A DNA stretch of 64,000 bases. Origin: Sphagnum magellanicum. Lineage: Eukaryota; Streptophyta; Sphagnopsida; Sphagnales; Sphagnaceae. How positions within the stretch are numbered: the stretch's first letter is position 1; each line of letters begins with the position of its first letter. Below the pieces are notes generated by a model. It saw nothing but the letters and a program-made list of their open reading frames with translations, had not been told where the DNA came from and did no database searches. This document shows, one piece after another, positions 35,290 through 47,440 of the stretch. The translations under genes and the position numbers were made by a program. The stretch is from positions 8,655,347 through 8,719,346 of the forward strand of contig CM038922.1 in NCBI GenBank assembly GCA_021904315.1. The letters run 5' to 3'.

Positions 35290-35543
35290 GGTTCTTTGAT
35301 CCAGTTAACTTAGTAACTTGTGAACCTTTAGTAATGCATTAGGTAAGAAGTGGGCCCTATAAAAATAGGTAGGTAGATAGGTAGGAGAATAGGTGACTAT
35401 TAGGTAAGTAGATAGGTTTGTTGTCCATAGTAGGTAAGGGCTGTTTTTACTACCTACCTAATAACTACTACCAAGTGGATTCTTAATAGGTAGGTAGTTT
35501 AAAAAAAGTAACTGGACTAACCACCATGGTTAGCTGGAGAACC
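35290..35543 (+). mobile_element. TAGG-rich MITE (family C), copy 1
   Basis: Ends are a gapped inverted repeat: GGTTCTTTGATCCAGTTAAC at the left; GTTAGCTGGAGAACC at the right (inverse GGTTCTCCAGCTAAC). The interior is rich in TAGGTAGGTAG on the left and CTACCTACC on the right. It is homologous in reverse orientation to 60,733-60,949. No coding capacity. Confidence 0.65.
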
Positions 35544-37419
35544 CAAACACAACTGAAAACTGTTTCACACAAACACTCATGTCCCATCTTTCATGTTGCT
35601 CTTCTGGGTGTTCATTCACTGTGGCCCAGATTTTGGTGCTTATTTGGGCAAAAAATAATTCATTGTGACTCTGGGTGCAATGTGCGACTACAGTTGTTGT
35701 AAAGGAAAAGAGTCAGGTGCTATAGAAATCCCTGCTTGCTTGCTCGCTTGCAGGTAAAGCACATGATCTCGGTGGTGCACAATGTGCATCATCAGAGATC
35801 ATGTCCCCTCTTCTTGAACAGGATGCTTCAGTTATGAACAATAATTTTAACTCTAGCATATAATGTGTCCCCCTGGCAACTTGGGCCAAAAACTGAAATT
35901 TTGAAAAACAATTTAAGTGAGGGTTTGATTCAACCTGCAGGTGAGTTCAGAGTGGGGCTACAAAATGTGGGTGCAGTCCATTGTTCACTAGACTATAGTG
36001 AATTCACCGTTTTTTCACTGAGTCTTTTTCATTATGACTACTGAATTTTTGCTTTAAATTCAGTGAAATCACTTTTTGACATACAAAAACACCTTTTGTT
36101 ATAGTGGGGCAGCATTTCTTTGCAGGTTTTTGTCCAATGGTTTCTTCCAATGTCCAGTTTAAGGTTGCAATGTCTTTTTTAACAATTTTGTGATGGAGCT
36201 ACTAGGCCCTAGGGTGACCATCATCCACAAAATCTTTTTAGCCCAAATTTGGTTATAAATAAATAATGAAAGTTTAAAACCTGAAGCATCTTTTTATATT
36301 GTTGGCTACCTACTCCGATGTGATGTACAAATCTGGCAATTTTTCTGGTTTTTTAACCAAAAAATGGCAATTAAAAACCCCATATATAACCCCATATATT
36401 GTGATTTCATTTCAATGAGTGGAGAATTTTCGCCCATTCTAAAAGAAAACATTGGGTACCTGGAAGTTCACTTACATTGATTCCAACCACGCAGCTCCTC
36501 ACATAATGACTCTCTGCAAGTTAGCAAGTTTAAACAAAAGCATCAGAAATGGTGGATAATGTACTCGAGAGTGCAGTATAGATGGAATATTCAGTCAGGT
36601 AAGCATGCCCTGGGCAAGCCCATTAGGGTACACACAATGAAATCCACTATCTACAGCCCGTTCTTTGGCGTTAAAGACAGGCAGGGAATGCTGCTGGAAT
36701 GCAGGAGACTGCGAGGGAAATGCCGTGTAACGTGCAGAATTAGCAAGCTAGGCCAATTCTGCAGCAATAAAGAATGGTAAAAAAGGGCCAAATCCACAAG
36801 CCATGACTTTTTAAAAACTTTTTTAAACATAATTTTACACTGTTCAAAAATGGAAGAAGAGGATTATTAATCCGGGTTGACAGTGTCAGCCAATTTGTCA
36901 AAATGTTTGTTTTTTCTTCTCCTTTTTCTATTGAACAACTTGTCAAATAACTACTGTATATAATGTATACATATATGTGAGGTCGGTCAAACCACCGGCC
37001 TATATTCATCAAGTCAAGACAAGGTCGATTCTCCATTTTTTTTTCAGTACATTATTTCTTCACCTAACTTCGTAACTGCTCCCAATTTCATTACTCATCA
37101 ATTGGGCTTAAACCACCTTTGCATGGTCATAAATGGGAAGTGATGTAATTGCTGCTTTCTTCATAAACGGTATCCAAAGAAAAAAAAGAACTGTCCATAG
37201 AAGAGCATCCATTATTCTACAGCTGGTGACAGTTGGCTTGAATAAGTTTGTGAATGAATGAATGAATGAATAATGGAGTTGCATGAGTGATGTGTGCTCC
37301 ACTGCCCACAGGGTCTCTCAATGACAACTTGATAGAATTGAATATTTTTTACAGTATCTTTTTCAATTGGGACCTGGGTCAAAAACTCAAAACCCCAGAG
37401 ATTTGAAATTTGTCTCTAA

Positions 37420-37420
<1 letters not shown>
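35544..37420. other. No gene seen
   Basis: Contains a small fold-back around 35,990-36,110 (CTATAGTGAATTCACC, AATTCAGTGAAATCAC). The short frame at 36,559-36,780 has no recognisable motif. Confidence 0.4.

Positions 37421-37460
<40 letters not shown>
37421..37460. repeat. (CT)n microsatellite
   Basis: About nineteen CT repeats. Confidence 0.95.
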
Positions 37461-37464
<4 letters not shown>

Positions 37465-39745
37465 TCTCTTCCCTCTGGTTTTTGCTTTTATTTTTATAGG
37501 CAATAGATAGTATATTGCATTTGAATCTCCATGCCCAATATGACACAAGCCAAAACCCGTTGGGACAGGGGCATATGCCATGGGACAAAGTAAGTACATG
37601 TAAAAGAAATACCTACCGTGCATTCTATGTGGAAAATATTCGTACATATTATTATTGTTTCAAAAATGAGAAAACCAATTCTTCAAGCCCACCATCTCCT
37701 TCATAAATCAGAAAAAAAGAGAGAAGTTTTTTGGATCCCTACATAGAGGTCTTCAAACTTGTCATGTACATTTTAGCAAGTAATGTGTAAGGTTTAATGG
37801 AGTGTCTTTTATGCTTCACCTCATGACCAATTATATAGCATAGGCTGAGTTTCTAGTCGCCAGATTTGGTGCCAATAACTTCCAAATTATTTCCATGTTT
37901 CGAGACAAAAAGGTTGATGAAGGGTCTCCTTCCATTAGCTTCATGTTGTCTCAGTTAGACAAAGAGTATATATTGTGATGACAACAAGATAATGGAAAGC
38001 CACTGAAATCATGCCATGTTTCTTGCCACATGGATAGGCATGCACTTTTCATTGGGGGAGTTGCAATTGGTCTGAAAACCCATAAGTAATTAATGGGAAC
38101 ATTTCCTCGGATGAAATGAAAAACAACAATCAAAACTTTAAATAAACACATCATGTTTTCGTGAAAACGTTGAAACTTCAGATGATTCATTGGTCGACTC
38201 AGGACTCCTTATTTCCATCAATGTTTGACTTGTATACACTTAGAGTTGTGAGGTGATTGTGAATACAGCTAGAAAGAAAGAAAGATGGACTGGAAAGTCG
38301 CTAGTGGCTCAGAACCCTAAATAACATAATCTGGAAATGGGGCTACCTACCTCTTGACTTCCATGGCTGGCTGACCCATTGCCTATTACCACTTCACTTT
38401 GGATATTTTATATGGGTTATAGGTAGCTGAAAGATGACTTCTAATTTAGCTCAAGATGATGGAGCGTGAAGATTTGAAAACTAACCCTGGACTCTGTCCT
38501 TCTTCTCCAGATTTTCTTCCTCCTATTTTATCATCTTCCAGTGTCCTTTTTCTTGGAATAGAGTCTCCAATGTTCACATCATGGGTTTGGAATGTGACCT
38601 TCATTCTCTTTCAATTCTCCCTTACATATGTAGTTAGTTCACACTTCACACCCCATTTTTTTTCTATTCATTGTCCACCAGGTCCCAATCGAAGAACAAG
38701 AGGAAAGGGAAGCCTAGCATTCTGACATGGCAACAAAGATGGGCTAAGAGATTGGATAAGAGAATGAAAAAATTTGAGGTTGTTGTAAGTCATAACTGCC
38801 TGTAATCCCGCAAAAAAAGAGCAACAAGTGTGATTCATTTGATGTTTGCCCCGGATTTTGTTCACAAAAGCTCTCATCTTCTTCTTCCTCTTCTTCTTCT
38901 TCTACAAAGGATAAGGCCACTTATGACTACTGCCAATGATGGGCTTTTTTCTTTTGTCATTTGGCTAGCACCCAGACTAAAAAGTGTTAAAAAAGAAAGT
39001 ATCCTCATAGCTGCTGCTGCTGCTGAGCATGAGTAGGTAACAAAACTTTTGTACTTGGTTTTTCCTCTGGATTTTTTTGCATTCATAATTTCACCACTCA
39101 AGAAATTGCACTTGGAAGTGAATGAAAACAAGCCAAGAAAGAAGCCCTCTTTTAATACAACATCTAGGTTGACTCATGATGTGCTTCCAATTTCTTTGCC
39201 TACTGGACAGACAACTTAGATGTACAAATTAAAATTCCTCTAGCAATCCTACCAGATATCTTATTTCCAGGGACAACAGCAAAGCAAGGGGGGGAGGGGG
39301 GGTGGTTACATACAGGCACATCTTCTCCAATAGATTTATTACTGCCTTGTGGACTTATTACTTCAATGTCCTGTTCTGATGAACCAGTTGTTCCCTTCCT
39401 GTACACTCCCCAGCTTCACATGCCTCCCAGCCAAAGTTTTACTGTCTCCTGCACGTGGAGCTCAGTTGGCTGACCACCAGAGCTGTTGTTTGCATAGCCT
39501 AGTTGTCTCTCTTGTCTCTCTTGTATTACCCTGGCAATTTCAGTGGGTTGTTATTAGTACTTCGTGGTACCCTTTAGTACCTATTGGAACAACTTGGGAA
39601 CCTGATGTGAAACCCATTGGAAAACTTGATGGGAACTTCATGATTACCAATAGGGAACATCAATCAAAATCCAGTAAAAAATCAAAATCCGGTAACAAAT
39701 CAAAATCTGCCCCCCTTCCCCAAAGGAAAAGGATCCGGGCATTTT
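37461..39745. other. No gene seen
   Basis: Several frames of 60-170 codons, the longest on the plus strand at 39,349-39,867, show no domain and run through simple repeats (CTTCTTC at 38,880; GCTGCTGCT at 39,010; AATCAAAATCC-type repeats at 39,660-39,710). Judged non-coding. Confidence 0.4.
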
Positions 39746-40034
39746 GCCTGCCTGCCTGTCTACCTGCTGCCTTGTCTCATTGGCTGCCGGGAATTTATGT
39801 TCGTAAATGTGTTGGTTACCCATTTTCTGCCTACACCGATACCCAGCTCAGAAGCGTGGATAAGTAGTGGTGGAAACTGGAGTCATCCTTCCTGCCTGCC
39901 TGCCTGCCTGCTGGCTGCCTTGTCTCATTGGCTGCCATTAATTTATGTTCGTAAATGTGTTGGTTACCCTTTTTTGCCTACACCAATACCCAGCTCAGAA
40001 GGGTGGATAAGTAATGGTGAATAATGGAGTCGTC
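39746..40034 (+). repeat. 148-bp tandem duplication
   Basis: Unit 1 at 39,746-39,893 and unit 2 at 39,894-40,034. Both begin GCCTGCCTGCCTG and contain CTTGTCTCATTGGCTGCC, TTTATGTTCGTAAATGTGTT and GATACCCAGCTCAGAAG-like words. They differ at few positions, so the duplication is younger than most repeats here. Confidence 0.85.
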
Positions 40035-40377
40035 CGTCAAACCTTGCGCAGAATTGCACATGGTGTCGCACTGTCGCCGGGACAGAGCTCGCTAGGGGGT
40101 ATTTGGCTTCTTTGGATAATGGATATTATCAAGGGAACTCCCCCTTTCCCTTTATCCCCAAAACTCAGAAAAGAACCAAGGAATTGCCGGATGAGATTGC
40201 AAGAAAAGCTGGAGGTGTTCCCTCTGAATGCCCTGCCAGACATAAGGGGCAGCTCTAAGAATGTGCTCCTTTATAAAGAACTCTTTTGCAGCTTAGTCTT
40301 GGATTTTTCTACAGATTACTATTTAATAGCCTTCAATGCCAACTCAGATTTGAGTTATTTCAATCCCTAACATTAAA

Positions 40378-40764
40378 GTTATCCGTAAAGTCAGGCGACT
40401 AGGGGCTGAGAAGGGCTAGTTTCGGCATAATAGGGCATCAAACGCGTAACCGGGAATGAAAAATTTGCAAAAAGAAATAACTGGGACCCAAACTACATTT
40501 TCCACAAATTTTGGGTGGTAAACTGAGTTTCATCCTGTCTTTCCATTTTCCTGAGCGCCTACACTGCTGCTACATATATTTTCACTGCTCCTACCTATAC
40601 AACTACTATAATTACTCTCGAACCTTGTGCGTTAAATATTGAGCTTCAGCATTTCATACCCAGATTTAATAAAATTTCCTTACTTTGCGGATACCACTGA
40701 AAGAGGGGATAGGGGGCGAAAGAAAACGAGATAGGGGGTGAAGCAGAGGGTGACTTGCCAGACA
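40378..40764 (+). mobile_element. MITE family B, copy 3
   Basis: The left end GTTATCCGTAAAGTCAGG is inverted relative to the right end (GGGTGACTTGCCAGACAACT). The interior shares TTTCATCCTGTCTTTCC, CTGCTGCTACATATATTTTC and GATACCACTGAAAGA with copy 1. Non-coding. Confidence 0.7.
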
Positions 40765-40800
40765 ACTCTATTGTATTTACCTATATAGGTAGTTTATTAA

Positions 40801-41137
40801 GGCAGTCAGTACAAGAGTATCACTGCAAAAAAAAAAGAAAAAAAAAACCCTAGTTTGGCCTTTGCCCCATTTTTTTCCCCTTGTCACGGTTGGCACCCAC
40901 ACCCTCTCATGTTATGAGTACCAAGGGGCACACAACATGACAGATAACATGTACCAAGGGTGTCATAAGATGACAACTAGCATGTTACATACCCCTACCA
41001 CCCATAACATGCTCAAAACATGTATAACATGGACCCAAAATGTGTTCAGGAATGCCCAAGTTGAAAAAAATGAAGCAAAGGGTAGAAAAGGGGGGCAGGG
41101 CAAAAGAATTTTGCAACAGTACTCTTGTACTAACTGC
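40801..41137. mobile_element. MITE (family D, copy 2)
   Basis: Left arm 40,802-40,827 (GCAGTCAGTACAAGAGTATC) and right arm 41,112-41,137 (inverse GCAGTTAGTACAAGAGTACT) form an imperfect inverted repeat. The GCAGTACAA-AGTAT core links it to 22,332-22,576. The interior has repeated ACATG words. No TSD fixed. Confidence 0.6.
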
Positions 41138-41477
41138 ATATACAACTATGTGCAAATCCCATAAAGAGTGTTAAGGTCAATCCTTACACCATTTCAAAGC
41201 ATGGGATGAATAAGTAAGAAGTTAGAACCAATGTTGGACAGCTCTTTGAATCTGCACCAAACCTGGCCGATTCTTTGACATATATGCATATAACTGGTGG
41301 TGTCAATTAGCAAAAAATCTCCCCTAGCTTTGGCTTGGCAAGTCCTAGAATCCTCTAACATGCCCCCTGGTTCAACCCAACAAAATGATATTTCTCATAC
41401 TTGAGCCGGCCTCTACTACAACACCCGCAAATGGTCAAAGTTTTTTTTTATTGAAACCAAGTTTGTGATTTTTCAAC

Positions 41478-41745
41478 TGTAGAATCAAGTTAAATGCTTG
41501 AAGGTAATGTTGTACAGAGACTGAAAAAAACTTGGTGAGGTCCCACTAAATACTACAGAGAGCCATTTCAGCTTTGCAATCTGACTTAACTTTGTAACAA
41601 CTTAAGTAAATTCCTAACAAACAAACTAACCAGCAAGTGGTTGTTACTAACTATTAACAACTTGTCAACAGTCAATTATGTTCTAACAAACTTGGTTGTG
41701 GCACTAGGTTGTTACCATGTAAATTAAGAAAATAGATATTCAACA
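41478..41745 (-). repeat. Copia 3' LTR
   Basis: Plus-strand start TGTAGAATCAAG, end GATATTCAACA. The adjoining internal sequence is purine-rich on the minus strand (GATGGGAGG), as a polypurine tract should be. Confidence 0.9.
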
Positions 41746-42489
41746 CCTCCCATCGAGCATCAGAAACCGCACTTTGGTTTCAATGTGAGTAAACTACAAA
41801 ATATGAAGATCTTGGAGATGGAATCACTTAGAGTTGAGGAGATGGAGCAATTAACAATTTTGCAAACCCTACTATTAATTTTCTCGATGATTTGTCTTCT
41901 TGGTCATAAGGTGTGTGAACAACTGCTGACTTGGCTAGAGTTTATGTTGTTCAGAACAATGACACTTCAACAAGATGAAGAATAGACAATGACGGAATTA
42001 TTTCAAACATTCTCAATATGTCTCAAGTGCAAAAATTCCAGAATGGTTGTTGCTAAAACAAATCGATTTGAACAACGGGATTAGTTACTCCTACCGCATC
42101 TTCCGAAGGATCTATTTGTTCATCACATTGGGTCTTGGTTATGTTCGCCAATCTAACCTATAGTGCTATGCCGCTTGAAGCACGTGAATTGACCTTTGCA
42201 TCATTTCATCAGCACCTCTCCCGAATGGGTGGCGCTTGTGTTTATGCATCGTGATTCCCCAGATATCTACAACGCAATGGCATTCCTAGATCTACTTGGA
42301 TAGCTAGATTGAATTTTGAACTAGACTGCTTCAAATAGTTGTTGTTTGAAGACTTAAGTTGTTACTAAGTGAGCCAATCTCCACTAACATTGTTATGCCC
42401 TAGCTATGTTCAGATGGATGGTTGTCCTCCTAATTTATATGAACAACTAGACTATTACAACATATGATGTTCATTATAAAAGTTACAAA

Positions 42490-42617
42490 AATTGAATAGT
42501 GTTGACCATTCCTAGTTCACTTCTAAAATTTTCAAACAAAGTACGACCTAAAGGTTTTGTAAAGATATTGGCCAATTGGTTAGACAACACTTTGAGAAAT
42601 CGCATCCCTTGAAACCA
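42490..42617 (-). other. Copia RNase H fossil, distal piece
   Basis: Minus-strand similarity to the conserved end of the Copia polyprotein (the A-IFTKP region). The remaining RNase H sequence lies on the far side of an inserted element, at about 44,618-45,060. Confidence 0.7.
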
Positions 42618-44609
42618 CACTACCATGTAACTAAAACTCAAAAAACAACTCATATACAACTGTTTTGTAACTATCTCTTAAGTATTACAACTATTGTGCA
42701 ATTATCCTTTATACACATCAAACATACATATGTAGTCAACCATGTTTGACATTTTTAGAAATTGCATTGTAGTTACATGTGGCAATTATTTTAAAACTAT
42801 TATAAATGTGTCATTAAAATAACAATTATGTTGCAACTAATGTATAATGTACATGCATGCAATCATGTCATGTGTCCACATCTCCACCACCCATTAAGGG
42901 ATACATTTGCAACTAGTTTTTCATTATGATTCCCATTGATACAATTAATATGGTCATTAGTGCGCCAATACTAAAATACTATTGTTCAACTATGTTATGA
43001 CTAAAATTCAACTATTTATAACTTAATAGGGATACATATTTGATATGCAAGTTTAAGAATTGCATTGTAATTGCATGTGCCAACTACTTTAGAATTGTTG
43101 TAAATGTGCCACTAAAACAATAATTGTGTTGCAACTAAGTACAATGTACATACATGCGATCATGCCACATGTTCACATTTCCACCACCCATTATGGAATA
43201 AATTTCTAACTAGTTTTTGATTATGATTCCCATTGATACAATTATTCAACTATTTTATGACTATAATGTAATTATTTATAACTTGATAAAAGTACATATT
43301 CATCAATTATTTATATCTTCATCATATGTTTTTCATTTTGAATGATTTAAAATGTTATGGGAATGCTACCTAAAGTTTTCGAAATCATCTTTGAAGTGCA
43401 AAGGAAAATGAGTAATGAAAAAATAACATGAAGATAAATAAGCTTTCCAATTTACAAAGCACGTTTGGTTTTTTTTTTTCCCCTCTTTAAACCCCTTCTA
43501 CTTTCAAACCTCATAACTTTTTTATTTCTTATTCATTTTAAATGATTCAAAGTGTTATAGGAATGCCATTTGAAGTTTTACAAATCATTTTTGAATTCTA
43601 ATACCAACATAACAACATACAAGGAATAAAATGTTGGTGTTTGGGAACTAGCCTTTATAGCATTTGGTGGTTTGTTTTTTTGAATTCTTGACCCCCTTTA
43701 CTTTGAAGGGCCATAATTTTCTTAATTATATTATTTTTTGATGATTTTTAATGCACTAGGTGTGCCAATAGGAGGGGTTCAAGTTTTGTTTAGACACATA
43801 AACCAATGGAGCCCTCCCCTTGGATTTGGCCTAGCTTGAATGCTTAAGTGTTATAATTGTAACTCAATTGTAACTAATGAACAACTAAATTTTTTAACCC
43901 ATATGCTTTCTCTTCAAATTTCATGTTACAAATTATATAAATGAGACCTATTTTCTTGTGTTATCACATTAAATACATGTGTCATTTTGGGATGAGCTTA
44001 AAAAAATTTAACCTAAAGGCAAAACATAAAGGTAAAATTTCATGATTATTTTTAATACATTTAATTTTGTGTTTGCTTACCTACTTACCTACCTAAATAC
44101 GTAAGGAGGTCCTACTTTTCTACCTACCTATGGTTATATACAACCTACATAACTACTAAAATATATTTTTATATTTTTATATCTTTTCCAAAATAAAATT
44201 AATATGCCATGTGGCAATTTTTTATTATGCCACATGTCACAATCTCAAATCATCATGAACAATCATAATGGACAATGCAAATCAATATTTCAATTTTCTT
44301 ATGTCCAAAATTTTTCATAATGCCACGTGTTAAATTTTAATATATGGATGACAATTAATAACATCAATATGATGTCATGGGTGTAGTTATAGTGGAGTTG
44401 CATAGTAGTTGAAAATGAGTTGTTTTGACTAAGTTGCAATTGAGTTACAATGAGTTGCATTGTATATATGGTGATTTGTAATTTTGTAATTCATGCAACT
44501 TGTCCATTAACACTCACGATGTATAAATACAAGGAGTTGCAAATATCCTCTATAACTCCAAAATTGAATTACAAGGCCAATTCCGAAACACCCTTTTTTT
44601 TTCATAGTG
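42618..44609 (+). mobile_element. GTTGCA-rich element, short copy, inserted in Copia RNase H
   Basis: Bounded by TGAAACCA (42,610-42,617) and TGAAACTA (44,610-44,617), an 8-bp duplication with one mismatch. Element ends are CACTA...TAGTG. Only five bases are clearly inverted; beyond that the ends differ (CACTACCATG versus CACTATGAAA). The interior holds a roughly 270-bp tandem duplication, GTTGCA-type words, a TACCTAC tract (44,070-44,160) and no transposase. It is homologous to 6,841-10,085 and 2,403-5,260. CACTA-like tips with 8-bp duplication do not match a standard superfamily (CACTA elements make 3 bp), so classification is open. Confidence 0.7.
42745..43300. repeat. Tandem duplication of about 270 bp inside the GTTGCA element
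   Basis: TTGCATTGTAGTTACATGTG (42,762) and TTGCATTGTAATTGCATGTG (43,062) start units that share the TGTACATGCATGCAATCATG-like and CCACCACCCATTA blocks and the TGATTCCCATTGATACAATT block. Confidence 0.75.
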
Positions 44610-44617
44610 TGAAACTA

Positions 44618-45141
44618 CATGGCTGACTTCAATATCCTTTGCACCTTTTTTTTTTTCTAATGACATGGTGTCTAATTACAATATGTTTAGTGCGGTCATG
44701 GAAGATAAGATTTTTAAACAATTTGATTGCACTTTAATTATCACACATAAGTATTGTTGGTTTTGTTATATCCAAAATTTGTAATTCATGAAAAAATCTC
44801 CTTAACCAAACAACTTCTTTGGTTCCAATATTTAATGCCATGTATTTTGCTTTTATAGATGAAAGGGCAGTGCATGGCTGTCTCTTACTTCATTAAGTAA
44901 TAAGGTTCGAACCAAGTTTGAAAATGTATCTAGTGATGGATTTATTGTCATGTAAGTCACTAGCCTAATTGGCGTCTAAATATCCAAACAAAATATTATC
45001 CTCCCTTTATCGATAACAAATCCCAAAATAAAAAGTACATTTGATGTACCAAAACAAATGTTTCATTGCGTCCAAATGACAAACTTAAGGTTAGTGTGAA
45101 AAACAATTAACCATGTTGACTATAAAAGCAATGTCAAATCA
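44618..45141 (-). other. Copia RNase H and RT-connection fossil
   Basis: Minus-strand words typical of Copia RNase H: the region between YLDANW near 44,975 and the RTKHI-like motif near 44,690. It is followed on the plus side by an LTR-like insert. Broken. Confidence 0.75.
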
Positions 45142-46086
45142 TGTTTGAGTGAAGAAGATGAACTTTTCAATTGACGCACTCCCAAGCTCCTTGATAGACT
45201 CAAATGTAGGTCTAAGGTGAAAACAACGGAAGGGTAAGGAGTTGGGGCATGCTCCTTAGCTTGCAACACTTTGGGGGTAGAGAGACGTGTTGGAGTTCTA
45301 GGATGGGGACTAGGAAGAGTGACAAGCATCAATTATTCACACAAACTTGTACAAACCAAACAACAAGTTGGTTAGTGCGTAGTTTAAGCACTTTTGGTGC
45401 ATGGGACGAGCCACGGGCAAACACAAACTCACAAGACTCACCATGGCCTGGACTTGGGGGAAGCCACCACCTTCCCCCTTATATTATACTATGTTCTTGG
45501 CCACAAGGCCATCACCCAAATGGCATTTTGTCCCGAGACTCCCAAGTGGGAGTCTTGAAATTCCTAAAACTTGGACTTTCGCGACTTTGGAGACCCATAA
45601 CTTTGTGTGAAAACCTTCGATGGAGATGAGGTCTAAAGCAAATTTGTAACCCTCGTTGAGATCTTTCCAATGGTATCTGGCACGCCACCTACACACAAGG
45701 GAATCAGGGCAATTCCCGACTTTTAGCGGTCGGGAGTCAAATTGGCCATTTGACTCCCGGCCTTTCATTTGGCCATATCTTGTGTTTTAGGTACCCAAAT
45801 GGGTCATGCGAGCCCATTTTAAACATCTACGTTCTAAGAGCTTTCCATTGATATAACAAAATATTCAATCCAATGAGTTTTGACCTTTGCAATCACCTTT
45901 TAAAAATTCAAGAGTTCATTGGGACTCCAAGTCCCAAAATGGGAGCTCATTTGGGAGTGTGGGGGTTCATTCCTTCGCACTTTCTTGCACTCCCAAGAGC
46001 ATGAAATGTGACTCCCGAGGTCACTCTTGGCCCGCACCTTTGTAATCCCTTGCCTTAGTCATGAGCCCAGGGCTAAGGTTGTGACA
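45142..46086 (-). mobile_element. Solo-LTR-like insert in the Copia RT region
   Basis: On the minus strand it begins TGTCACAACCTTAGCCCTGG and ends CACTCAAACA, that is TG...CA ends as in plant LTRs. It is much richer in GC and CpG than the Copia sequence either side, and Copia RT similarity stops at one edge and resumes at the other with a small gap. No target duplication is visible, and no internal genes. A solo LTR of another family is the best explanation. The open frames at 45,249-45,629 and 45,484-45,768 are chance frames inside it. Confidence 0.55.
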
Positions 46087-47440
46087 CTAACCATGTGTTG
46101 GTATAATTGGGTATCTATTAATGGGATTGCCATGTTTACCTTGAGCTTCAATCTAGGACGCATAGGAACAATTACACCATTATAATGTAGGAAGCCAAAT
46201 TCTATGAGCATTTGAGCAGCATAACCGCATTATGTGACTGTTATTCCACTTAAGTGAAACAAGTATTCAATGCCTAAGGAATGTCACAACAACCTTAGGT
46301 CACTCATTTCAAATTGTGTTTTGATTTCAGAGTGTAGCCATTCCAATTTAGAAATGTGATTTCCAATGAAGTACACATCATCTACATATAGGGAGTAACA
46401 ATATCATGTCTCCTTCCCTAAGGTAGTAGACATTAATGTTTGCTAACCTTTGAATTAAGCCTTAATGTTGAAAATAATCATCAATTTTTGTGTACCAGGC
46501 TCAAAAAACCTATCACAACTTGTAAAACACTTTCAACAACTTGCATACCTTTTATTTTTGCCCCTAGATTCTAAAACCTTCAGGTTGCTCAATCATGAAC
46601 ACCTCTTTAGTTAGTTCTCCATTCAAAAGAACAGTTTTGACATCAAGATGAAAAATGGGCCAACTGCTATGACTTATAATTGTTGTGATTGTGCGAAGAA
46701 TGTTTTATTTAACTGTAGGTGCATAAGTCTCATCAAAGTTCTCCCTTGCCTACCGTTGGAATCCTCAAGCTACAAGTTGCATTTGAAACTTGGTGGTAGA
46801 TCCATCCGCATGGGTTTTAATTTTGTAGACCCATTTAGTGGTGATAGGTTTCCTACTAACTAGAAGATCCACCAATGTCCAAATATTGTTCTTATGAATT
46901 GATTTCATCTCCTATTCCATGGCGTCAACCCATTTTGCTATTTGGGATGCTTCACTATAACTAGTGGGTTCAGCAACAACTTCTGCTACCTTTAGCACAA
47001 AGTCATGAAGCCTTTGGGGGCGATGAATTAGCCTACCCACGCGCATGTGTGGTCCTTCATGAATAATGACAACTTCAAGTTGAACTCTAAAGCTTTGAAT
47101 AAAATCAAAGTTGCTAGACTCCAATGTCATACCTCTAGTTAAGTAACTATTCTTGGGTTGTGAACTGAATTGATGGGAATTGAAAATAGGAGCTATATTT
47201 GCCTCAAGATCATGTGAGTGGTCGTGCTCAAGCAATGAAGGATCCTGGAGAACTTTAATTTCAATGGGTGGTGGCAACAACCATTTGGAACATTTGAATC
47301 TATTAGTGTAAAATCCTCAAATATTGGAAGGTCCATTAGAAAGTTCATGCATGGTTCGGTGGTTGCCAAGATTACTTTGACCATAGTGGTTGGTGAACAC
47401 CCAAGATGATCTTCGTCAAATATGACATCTTTAGAAATAA
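46087..47440 (-). other. Copia reverse transcriptase fossil
   Basis: Minus-strand similarity to Copia RT, including the catalytic YVDD box near 46,375-46,395 and an LDVKT-type motif near 46,620-46,650. The 46,912-47,280 stretch reads as the linker before RT, with EASQIAKWVDAME at its end (family form A....W..AM..E). Broken. Confidence 0.8.

Noticed and set aside
39349-39867. 172-codon plus-strand frame
   Set aside because: No domain, runs across simple repeats and into the 148-bp tandem duplication; composition looks accidental.
42618-44609. Assignment to the CACTA (En/Spm) superfamily from the CACTA tips
   Set aside because: The flanking duplication is 8 bp, not 3 bp, and only five terminal bases are clearly inverted.
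45249-45768. 126- and 94-codon frames on opposite strands
   Set aside because: Both lie wholly within the solo-LTR-like insert and overlap each other.
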